NCBI GenBank assembly: GCA_021783525.1
Contig: JAJXTT010000100.1
Coordinates: 1 to 6,757 of the forward strand
Direction: 5' to 3'
DNA from: Pseudomonadota bacterium
GTDB taxonomy: Bacteria > Pseudomonadota > Gammaproteobacteria > Burkholderiales > Gallionellaceae
DNA length: 6,757 nucleotides
Below the pieces are notes generated by a model that had not been told where the DNA came from, did not search any database, and saw only the letters and a list, made by a program, of their open reading frames with translations. Positions 1 to 5,769 of the stretch are shown here, piece after piece. A program made the position numbers and the translations under genes. Position 1 is the stretch's first letter. Every line of letters starts with the position of its first letter.

Positions 1-97
1 GTCTGATGAACGGGGAATCGACCGAGATGGTCGACGAAATGACCCTTGCCAGGGTAATTTCCGGCCACTTCGAATATCCGCGGCGCTTCGTTCTCAT
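1..97. other. Open reading frame at the left edge, strand ambiguous, unidentified
   Basis: Two overlapping frames run off the left edge without a stop. On the minus strand a frame starts at an ATG (95-97), begins MRTKRRGYSKWPEI and stays open to base 1 (32 codons). On the plus strand a frame covers 3-131, contains MNGESTEMVDEMTLARVIS and ends at TGA 129-131. The two share the same third-codon positions, so GC3 cannot separate them. Composition turns AT-rich at about base 91, which fits a minus-strand gene starting at 97 and diverging from the glutaredoxin gene. The minus start lacks a well-spaced Shine-Dalgarno sequence, however, and the plus frame has the more ordinary amino-acid make-up. 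I recognise no family in either. Confidence 0.3.
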
Positions 98-100
98 TTG

Positions 101-129
101 TTGTTACTTATTCAGACCTTCCTTAGAAT
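101..129 (+). promoter_or_regulatory. Putative sigma70-type promoter of the glutaredoxin-like gene
   Basis: TTGTTA at 101-106 (4 of 6 matches to TTGACA) and TAGAAT at 124-129 (5 of 6 matches to TATAAT) are separated by exactly 17 bases inside an AT-rich stretch. The start point would fall at about 135-137, on the ATG of the following gene. The transcript would then be leaderless or nearly so, consistent with the missing Shine-Dalgarno sequence. This is motif matching only. Confidence 0.4.
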
Positions 130-134
130 GAATC

Positions 135-356
135 ATGGAAATAAAACTATACGGCACCGCATTCTGTCACCTGTGCGAGCAGGCGGAAGCTGTCTTGCGT
201 GAGATCGGCATCGAGGCCGATTACATCGATATTGCGGACGACGACGAACTGCTGGAGAAGTACGGCATACGCATCCCTGTGCTGAAACGCGCAGATACGG
301 GGGCTGAACTGGGATGGCCGTTCGATGCAGTGGCCGCTTCCCGTTTTTTGGAGTGA
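135..356 (+). CDS. Glutaredoxin-like protein (DUF836 / Glrx-like family)
   Basis: A 73-residue cytosolic thioredoxin-fold protein of the short glutaredoxin-like type. It begins with a beta strand (MEIKLYG) followed by a dithiol active site C11-H-L-C14, and the IRIPVL segment supplies the cis-proline (P48) that faces the active site in this fold. The length suits the family, which is shorter than classical thioredoxin. The likely role is thiol-disulfide exchange or glutathione-dependent reduction of an unknown partner; the family is poorly characterised, so the substrate cannot be named. ATG 135 is the only sensible start, because the first strand and CxxC follow at once. No Shine-Dalgarno sequence precedes it, and a promoter-like pair ends six bases upstream. 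The gene converges on proB, with a repeat array filling the gap. Confidence 0.85.
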   Translation: MEIKLYGTAFCHLCEQAEAVLREIGIEADYIDIADDDELLEKYGIRIPVLKRADTGAELGWPFDAVAASRFLE

Positions 357-370
357 CAGAAAAACCAACG

Positions 371-445
371 CAGCTACGGCGTGACCTGAGGGTCGGTCTT
401 CGCCGCTACCTGGCGCCGCCGAGTTACAGCAGAACCAGGTTGTGG
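371..445 (-). repeat. Two-hairpin repeat, unit A (distal to proB)
   Basis: Read on the minus strand, the unit starts CCACAACCTGGTTCTGCTG, runs into a weakened inverted arm (acctgg 408-413 against ccaggt 435-440), then GCGGCGAAG, then a hairpin core at 378-398 with loop CTCA. The 17 bases 427-443 are identical to 594-610 at the proB 3' end, and the 38-nt hairpin-2 segment matches unit C at 30 positions. The hairpin-1 core matches the rplU-leader copy at 15 of 21 positions, and all six differences are transitions. This is the most degraded unit. Confidence 0.7.
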
Positions 446-540
446 CTTCGGCCGCCACTTCGTGGCTTAACACTCACTGCGTTCATGTGAGCCTTCACCG
501 CAATCTCGTTTTGCTTTTTCAAAGCAAAACGAGATTGTGG
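446..540 (-). repeat. Two-hairpin repeat, unit B (central, perfect palindrome)
   Basis: Same layout as units A and C on the minus strand: CCACAAYCT-type arm, inverted arm, GCGGTGAAG, then a second hairpin. Hairpin 2 is a perfect 17-bp inverted repeat (501-517 with 521-537, loop 518-520). It extends outward through a G.U-type pair and three Watson-Crick pairs to 497/541. Hairpin 1 has been replaced by a longer one (464-493, GGCT with AGCC and CTCAC with GTGAG), and a small extra stem-loop GCCAC-GAA-GTGGC lies at 454-466. Confidence 0.7.
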
Positions 541-541
541 T
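497..541. terminator. Possible bidirectional termination hairpin between convergent genes
   Basis: This stem of about 20 bp with a 3-nt loop lies between the convergent glutaredoxin-like gene and proB, where a shared terminator would be expected. It is the most stable structure in the gap. No U tract follows it on either strand, so it is not a canonical intrinsic terminator. It may instead protect the 3' end of the mRNA or work together with Rho. Confidence 0.4.
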
Positions 542-611
542 TCCGACATAACCTAAAGATTAGTCTTCACCGCAACCTGCTCCTGCTGATTCACAGCAGA
601 ACCAGGTTGTC
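541..611 (-). repeat. Two-hairpin repeat, unit C (overlaps the proB 3' end)
   Basis: On the minus strand this unit starts GACAACCTGGTTCTGCTG, which encodes the last residues of ProB, and passes through its TGA stop (591-593) in a 5-nt loop. It then runs the inverted arm, GCGGTGAAG, and the hairpin-1 core at 545-565. Hairpin 2 pairs 573-588 with 594-609 with two mismatches. Hairpin 1 (GAC-TAATC-TTTA-GGTTA-T-GTC) matches the rplU-leader copy at 17 of 21 positions. One basal pair has changed from G-C to A-U on both sides. Confidence 0.75.
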
Positions 612-1709
612 CCGATGTATCAGCTCCGGTTCGTCGACGTAACCGAGAATGCTCTCGATCTCTCCGCTGGCCTTGCCCGCGATGCTGCGCGCTTCGTCCG
701 CATTGTAGTTGGTCAGGCCGCGCGCGATGTCCTCGCCGTTCTGATCAAGAATCGCAACCACCGCGCCGCGCTGAAATTCCCCGCTGACCTGTGTGACACC
801 GATGGATAACAGGCTCTTGCCGTCAACACGCAGGGCTTTTACCGCGCCCGCATCCAGCGAGATTCTCCCGCTGACCTGCAGATGGTCTGCGAGCCATTGC
901 TTGCGGGCATCCAAAGAGAGTGCGGCCGCAGTCAACAGTGTGCCGATGGATTCGCCGTGCAGCAGCCGCGGCAGCACATCGCGTTCGTGGCCGGAGGCGA
1001 TGACGGTGTGCGCCCCGCTGCGGGCGGCACGCTTGGCGGCGAGGACCTTGGTGATCATGCCGCCGCGCCCGATGTGGCTGCCGGCCCCGCCGGCCATTGC
1101 TTCGAGCGCGGCATCGCCTGCCAGCGCCTCGCTGATGAGTTTGGCGCCGGCGTCTTTGCGCGGATCGGCGGTATAAAGCCCGTCCTGGTCGGTGAGGATG
1201 ACCAGCGCGTCGGCTTCGATCAGGTTTGCGACCAGCGCGCCCAGCGTGTCGTTGTCGCCGAATTTGATCTCGTCTGTCACCACCGTGTCGTTTTCGTTGA
1301 TGATCGGGATGACGCCAAGCTTGAGCAGGGTGCGCAGGGTGGAGCGCGCGTTGAGGTAGCGCTCGCGGTCGGCAAGGTCGGCGTGGGTCAATAGCACTTG
1401 CGCGGCGTTCAACTGGTGCCGGCGGAAACAGCTCTCATAGGCCTGCACCAGTCCCATCTGGCCGACTGCCGCGGCAGCCTGCAGCTCATGCACGGCGCTG
1501 GGGCGTTGCTTCCAACCCAGGCGCTGCATGCCCTCGGCGATCGCGCCGGAAGAGACCAGGACTACTTCGCAGCCTTGCGTGCGCAATGTGGCGATTTGTT
1601 GTGCCCAGTTGCCCAGGGCATCCATATCCAAGCCGGTGCCCTGGTTGGTCACGAGGCTGCTGCCGACTTTGACGACGATGCGTCTGGATTGGGTCAGAAC
1701 GGTTTTCAT
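591..1709 (-). CDS. proB: Glutamate 5-kinase (ProB)
   Basis: Cytosolic enzyme that phosphorylates L-glutamate with ATP to gamma-glutamyl phosphate, the first and feedback-controlled step of proline synthesis. The 372 residues match the family's usual length. The amino-acid-kinase domain (about 1-255) shows VVKVGSS (12-18), SSGA (53-56), INENDTV (137-143), FGDND (150-154), LTDQDGLYT (172-180) and GRGGMITK (214-221). A C-terminal PUA domain (about 278-355) follows, as in the E. coli enzyme. The ATG overlaps the obgE stop as ATGA, and no convincing Shine-Dalgarno sequence is visible, so translation is probably coupled to obgE. The partner proA is not in the window. The final codons, encoding DNLVLL, and the TGA lie inside repeat unit C; the protein itself looks intact. 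Confidence 0.97.
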   Translation of the reverse strand: MKTVLTQSRRIVVKVGSSLVTNQGTGLDMDALGNWAQQIATLRTQGCEVVLVSSGAIAEGMQRLGWKQRPSAVHELQAAAAVGQMGLVQAYESCFRRHQLNAAQVLLTHADLADRERYLNARSTLRTLLKLGVIPIINENDTVVTDEIKFGDNDTLGALVANLIEADALVILTDQDGLYTADPRKDAGAKLISEALAGDAALEAMAGGAGSHIGRGGMITKVLAAKRAARSGAHTVIASGHERDVLPRLLHGESIGTLLTAAALSLDARKQWLADHLQVSGRISLDAGAVKALRVDGKSLLSIGVTQVSGEFQRGAVVAILDQNGEDIARGLTNYNADEARSIAGKASGEIESILGYVDEPELIHRDNLVLL

Positions 1710-2788
1710 GCTAAAGGGTCGTGAATATCGATCTCGGTCTCTTGCGCACTTTCGGTGATAGCGTCCTGTTCCTGCGCGGCTATCTGGTTGATGTGCTCCA
1801 TGATAGCGTAAGTCAATTCCTTGCAGCCTTCGCCGTTGATGGCAGAGATGGCAAAGTAACGCGTATCTTCGCCGAATGCCTTGAGGAAGGCCGCGACCTT
1901 TTCGGCGCGGTCTTCTTCCTGCAGCAGGTCCAGCTTGTTCAATACCAGCCAGCGCGGCTTGTTGTACAAGGCTTCATCGTATTTCTTCAGTTCGTTCAGG
2001 ATGGCGTGCGCCTCATGCACGGGGTCGACGCCCTCGTACATCGGGGCGAGATCCACCAGATGCAGCAACAGGCGTGTGCGGGCCAGGTGGCGCAGGAACT
2101 GGTGACCCAGTCCGGCACCTTCGGCTGCGCCTTCTATCAACCCCGGAATGTCGGCGATGACAAAGCTCTTTTCTTCCGAGACGCGCACCACGCCCAGATT
2201 GGGATGCAGGGTGGTGAAGGGGTAGTCGGCGACCTTGGGGCGCGCCGCGGACACCGCGCGGATAAAAGTGGATTTGCCGGCGTTGGGCATGCCGAGCAGG
2301 CCGACATCGGCCAGCACCTTCAATTCCAGCTGCAATTCGCGGCGCTCGCCTTCTTCGCCCGGTGTGCATTGGCGCGGCGTGCGGTTGGTGCTGGATTTGA
2401 AATGCAGGTTGCCCAGCCCGCCGGCGCCACCCTTGGCGAGCAGGATTTTTTCTCCGTCATGGGTGAGGTCGGCGATGACCTGTCCGCTGTTGATGTCCGT
2501 GATGACCGTACCCACCGGCATGCGCAGGATGACGTCGTCCGCGCCTTTGCCGTAACAGTCTGCGCCGCGCCCGGATTCTCCGTTTTTGGCACGGTGCATG
2601 CGCGCGAAGCGGTAATCCACCAGCGTGTTGATGTTGCGGTCGGCGACGGCGATCACGCTGCCGCCGCGTCCGCCGTCGCCGCCGTCCGGCCCGCCTTTTT
2701 CGATGTATTTTTCGTGACGAAAGCTGGCCGCGCCGTTACCGCCGTTGCCCGCGATGACTTCTATTTTTGATTCGTCGATGAATTTCAT
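1706..2788 (-). CDS. obgE: Obg/CgtA GTPase involved in ribosome assembly
   Basis: A 360-residue essential-type GTPase that binds the 50S subunit during late assembly and links ribosome production to stress and cell-cycle control. The glycine-rich Obg fold occupies about 1-158 (GNGGNGA, GGPDGGDGGRGG, GGAGGLGN). The G domain shows G1 GMPNAGKST (166-174), G2 TTLHPN (192-197), G3 DIPG (213-216), G4 NKLD (284-287) and G5 SA (315-316). A short acidic tail ends the protein, as is usual in Gram-negative forms. The N-terminus MKFIDE fixes the start at 2788. It follows rpmA and precedes proB, the common proteobacterial order. No Shine-Dalgarno sequence precedes the ATG (CCTACAACATT-ATG), because the REP-like inverted repeat ends seven bases away. 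The rpmA terminator and this hairpin both separate it from rplU-rpmA, so it may depend on readthrough or on a promoter I cannot see. Confidence 0.97.
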   Translation of the reverse strand: MKFIDESKIEVIAGNGGNGAASFRHEKYIEKGGPDGGDGGRGGSVIAVADRNINTLVDYRFARMHRAKNGESGRGADCYGKGADDVILRMPVGTVITDINSGQVIADLTHDGEKILLAKGGAGGLGNLHFKSSTNRTPRQCTPGEEGERRELQLELKVLADVGLLGMPNAGKSTFIRAVSAARPKVADYPFTTLHPNLGVVRVSEEKSFVIADIPGLIEGAAEGAGLGHQFLRHLARTRLLLHLVDLAPMYEGVDPVHEAHAILNELKKYDEALYNKPRWLVLNKLDLLQEEDRAEKVAAFLKAFGEDTRYFAISAINGEGCKELTYAIMEHINQIAAQEQDAITESAQETEIDIHDPLA

Positions 2789-2794
2789 AATGTT

Positions 2795-2876
2795 GTAGGC
2801 CGGGTTAGCGCAGCGTAACCCGACATTTCATCAAATATCGGAAGTTGTCGGGTTACGCTGCGCTAACCCGACCTAC
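2795..2876. repeat. REP/BIME-like inverted pair of GTAG-headed palindromes
   Basis: Two 31-nt units face each other (2795-2825 and 2846-2876) and match at 30 of 31 positions, with a 20-nt spacer (2826-2845). Each unit starts GTAG and contains its own palindrome, CGGGTTA-GCGCAGCG-TAACCCG, so the DNA or RNA can fold either as two small hairpins or as one 31-bp stem. A GTAG head plus an imperfect palindrome, paired in opposite orientation, is the hallmark of REP elements and BIMEs mobilised by RAYT (TnpA_REP) transposases. No RAYT gene is in the window. One edge lies seven bases from the obgE ATG. Confidence 0.8.
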
Positions 2877-2886
2877 GGTGTTCCAG

Positions 2887-2917
2887 AAATAAAAAAGCCC
2901 TACCTCGCGATAGGGCT
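2887..2917 (-). terminator. Intrinsic terminator downstream of rpmA
   Basis: On the minus strand AGCCCTA (2917-2911) pairs with TAGGGCT (2902-2896) across an 8-nt loop, and TTTTTT plus ATTT follows directly. It lies 20 bases after the rpmA stop. This is a classical Rho-independent terminator that should cut most transcription before obgE. Confidence 0.85.
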
Positions 2918-2937
2918 CATTCTAACTGCCTGAATGC

Positions 2938-3195
2938 TTAAGCAGCGACGATGCTGACTGTCTTGCGCTTGGTTGCGCCCTTGATCGCAAACACCACCTT
3001 GCCGGTGATCTTGGCGAAGAGTGTGTGATCCTTGCCCATGCCGACGTTGTCGCCCGCGTGAACCTGTGTGCCGCGCTGGCGCACGATGATGCTGCCCGCG
3101 CTGATCAGTTCCCCGCCGTAGCTCTTGACACCCAGTCGTTTCGAGTGCGAGTCGCGGCCGTTACTGGTACTGCCTCCGCCTTTTTTCGATGCCAT
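2938..3195 (-). CDS. rpmA: 50S ribosomal protein L27
   Basis: An 85-residue large-subunit protein whose flexible basic N-terminus reaches toward the peptidyl-transferase centre. The opening MASKKGGGSTSNGRDS, then KRLGVK, the central IIVRQRGTQVHAGDNVGMGKDHTLFA and the basic C-terminus are diagnostic of the family, and the length is normal. There is no N-terminal extension of the Firmicutes type that would need cleavage. AAGGAG sits at a suitable distance before the ATG. The gene follows rplU after an 18-base gap and ends just before an intrinsic terminator, so the two form a compact ribosomal operon. Confidence 0.98.
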   Translation of the reverse strand: MASKKGGGSTSNGRDSHSKRLGVKSYGGELISAGSIIVRQRGTQVHAGDNVGMGKDHTLFAKITGKVVFAIKGATKRKTVSIVAA

Positions 3196-3213
3196 GTTGC
3201 AGCTCCTTCAGAA

Positions 3214-3525
3214 TTAAGCCGAGATTCCGTCGATGCGGATCTCGGTGAAGTTTTGACGATGTCCCTGATGCTTCTGGTAGTGCTTGCGGCGACGCATCTT
3301 GAAGATGGTCACTTTGTCGTGGCGACCGTTGGCGATGATCGTCGCCTTGACGGTGGCGCCGCTCAGCAGAGGCCTGCCAACGGAGACTGTGTCGCCATTG
3401 CCGACCATCAGCACTTTGTCCAATACGATCGCGCCGCCGACGTCGCCGTCTATGGATTCGATCTTCAGAGTTTCACCTTCGACAACGCGATATTGCTTGC
3501 CACCGGTTTTGATTACTGCGTACAT
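3214..3525 (-). CDS. rplU: 50S ribosomal protein L21
   Basis: A 103-residue large-subunit protein that binds 23S rRNA, of standard bacterial length. Family signatures are the start MYAVIKTGGKQYRV, a middle LDKVLMVG, and the basic C-terminal segment KMRRRKHYQKHQGHRQ followed by TEIRI. GAGGT precedes the ATG at good spacing. It is the first gene after a strong promoter (TTGACG / TATAAT), with a leader of about 76 nt that contains two hairpins. It is followed closely by rpmA, as in most bacteria. Confidence 0.98.
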   Translation of the reverse strand: MYAVIKTGGKQYRVVEGETLKIESIDGDVGGAIVLDKVLMVGNGDTVSVGRPLLSGATVKATIIANGRHDKVTIFKMRRRKHYQKHQGHRQNFTEIRIDGISA

Positions 3526-3551
3526 GACTACCTCGCTAGATGCGGTTTTTA

Positions 3552-3600
3552 GTTACGGCATAACCTGAAGGTTAGCCTTCACTGAAATCAGGATTTTCAG
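3552..3600 (-). repeat. Diverged copy of the two-hairpin repeat in the rplU leader (unit D)
   Basis: On the minus strand a small stem-loop (CTGAAAATCCTGATTTCAG, 3600-3582) is followed by GTGAAG and the hairpin-1 core (3557-3577: GGC-TAACC-TTCA-GGTTA-T-GCC), then CGTAAC. The block from GTGAAG through CGTAAC aligns with units A and C without gaps. The hairpin-2 sequence is unrelated to theirs, yet still forms a hairpin. The copy lies between the rplU transcription start and its Shine-Dalgarno sequence, so it is transcribed as leader RNA. It could be a regulatory leader structure or a dispersed repeat that landed there. Confidence 0.65.
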
Positions 3601-3608
3601 AGCCGCGC

Positions 3609-3636
3609 ATTATACATAAACCTGACCGACCGTCAA
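3609..3636 (-). promoter_or_regulatory. Strong sigma70-type promoter for rplU-rpmA
   Basis: On the minus strand TTGACG (3636-3631, 5 of 6 consensus) and a perfect TATAAT (3614-3609) are 16 bases apart. A TG dinucleotide stands just before the -10 box. Transcription should start at about 3602, leaving a leader of about 76 nt. A consensus promoter is what a ribosomal-protein operon needs. A GGGTTTTG motif occurs twice just upstream. Confidence 0.85.
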
Positions 3637-3690
3637 AACCCTTTTTTCAGGACAAAACCCCAATTTCGTCGCCATACGTTGTTGCGCTCG

Positions 3691-3735
3691 AAAAATCTTG
3701 CTTGCATATAACCCATATGCGGCGCGGCGATTTTT
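3691..3735 (-). terminator. Probable terminator downstream of rho (interrupted palindrome)
   Basis: Outer arms aaaaatc (3691-3697) and gattttt (3729-3735) and inner arms gcatat (3704-3709) and atatgc (3715-3720, loop aaccc) form a stem with an internal loop. Read from rho, the 3' arm ends in ATTTTT, resembling an A-tract/U-tract intrinsic terminator. It begins 34 bases after the rho stop and precedes the rplU promoter. The internal loop makes it weaker than the rpmA terminator. Confidence 0.45.
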
Positions 3736-3769
3736 CTCGCACGCCTAGTCTGGCTTAGAACTTGGGGTT

Positions 3770-5026
<1,257 letters not shown>

Positions 5027-5096
5027 ATGTGGATGAGGCGCGATGGCGCTAGGTTGTGAAGAGTTGCCAGGGATGTGTTGTTACAGGGTTTGCGGG
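5027..5096 (-). promoter_or_regulatory. C-rich, G-poor rho leader, candidate rut site for autoregulation
   Basis: The 70 bases of leader directly before the rho ATG contain 31 C and 8 G in the transcript sense, with many spaced YC dinucleotides and little visible base pairing. Such C>G stretches are typical Rho-utilisation sites. E. coli rho is known to be autoregulated by Rho-dependent attenuation in its leader, so the same is likely here. Upstream, 5125-5158 is very AT-rich, includes the palindrome TTACTT-T-AAGTAA (5134-5146), and may contain the promoter; no clear -35/-10 pair stands out. Confidence 0.5.
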
Positions 5097-5205
5097 AAAT
5101 TCCGCGCCGAACTGCCGTGAGTGTCTTTTTAATTTACTTTAAGTAATAAATTTTTATTGGGTTTCAGGACGAAACAGGGCAGTTACGGGCGGCAGACTAA
5201 AGGGT

Positions 5206-5532
5206 TCAGATGTGGCTGTCAATGAAAGCGGTAAGTTGCGATTTGGACAATGCGCCGACTTTGGTCGCCTCGATGTTGCCGTTCTTGAACAACATCAGCG
5301 TCGGAATGCCGCGCACACCGTATTTTTGGGGGGTTTGCTGGTTTTCGTCCACGTTGAGTTTTGCGACGTTCAGGCGTCCCGCGTATTCCTTGGAGACTTC
5401 ATCCAGAATTGGAGCGATCATGCGGCAGGGGCCGCACCATTCCGCCCAGTAGTCGACCAGTACGGGCAACGGTGACTGTAGCACCTCGGCGGTAAAAGTG
5501 GCATCGGTGACATAACGGATATGTTCGCTCAT
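5206..5532 (-). CDS. trxA: Thioredoxin 1
   Basis: A 108-residue cytosolic protein disulfide reductase that receives electrons from thioredoxin reductase and passes them to ribonucleotide reductase, peroxiredoxins and other targets. The classical active site is WCGPC at 32-36 (C33 and C36) inside DYWAEWCGPCRM. The cis-proline is P77 in RGIPTLMLF, and the buried-acid region DYW is present. The length is that of E. coli thioredoxin 1, with no signal peptide or extra domain. MSEHIRYVTD is a normal N-terminus; the upstream CGAGAAC is only a weak Shine-Dalgarno sequence. The gene lies directly upstream of rho, the usual trxA-rho pairing. Confidence 0.98.
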   Translation of the reverse strand: MSEHIRYVTDATFTAEVLQSPLPVLVDYWAEWCGPCRMIAPILDEVSKEYAGRLNVAKLNVDENQQTPQKYGVRGIPTLMLFKNGNIEATKVGALSKSQLTAFIDSHI

Positions 5533-5620
5533 GTTTTGTTCTCGCTTTGGTTTAGATATTTGTTTGATGTCGGGATTGGGTACGGTCTTTGGCCGTCTGG
5601 AAGTGCAACTGGACTGGGCG

Positions 5621-5675
5621 GCATCCTAACCAAAAAAATCCGGGTTGGGAAGGGCTTCGGAGCGTGCATCCTAAC
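5621..5675 (-). repeat. Pair of 10-bp direct repeats upstream of trxA
   Basis: gcatcctaac occurs at 5621-5630 and 5666-5675, 45 bases apart start to start, in the 237-bp gap between the histidine kinase and trxA. On the minus strand each reads GTTAGGATGC and so contains TAGGAT, which resembles a -10 box (4 of 6), but no matching -35 hexamer precedes either copy. They may be protein-binding sites or chance; about four helical turns separate them. Confidence 0.35.
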
Positions 5676-5769
5676 TCATTGATGGGGCGGGTTTTAGTTA
5701 AAGTCGCCGATAATGTCCAGGCATGTCGGGCAAAGTACAATTAAATATGCGCCTGCTTGCGAGCCCGCA

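Noticed and set aside
147..473. 108-codon minus-strand open frame across the glutaredoxin-like gene and the repeat array
   Set aside because: It lies antisense to a gene with clear CxxC and cis-proline motifs, and its own composition and content match no family.
371..611. CRISPR array
   Set aside because: There are only three diverged units, each internally palindromic, with no constant repeat separated by unique spacers of equal length.
1721..2770. 349-codon plus-strand open frame antisense to obgE
   Set aside because: Long antisense frames are expected opposite GC-rich genes. The minus strand carries all five Obg G motifs, and the plus translation has no recognisable domain.
2795..2876. 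Intrinsic terminator formed by the long inverted repeat
   Set aside because: No U tract follows on either strand, and a proper terminator for rpmA already lies at 2887-2917. The GTAG-headed double palindrome fits a REP pair better.
3025..3552. 175-codon plus-strand open frame antisense to rplU and rpmA
   Set aside because: Shadow of two intact ribosomal-protein genes, each with a good Shine-Dalgarno sequence.
5552..5740. 62-codon minus-strand open frame between the histidine kinase and trxA
   Set aside because: No Shine-Dalgarno sequence, unlikely amino-acid make-up and no recognisable motif; more likely non-coding upstream sequence of trxA.
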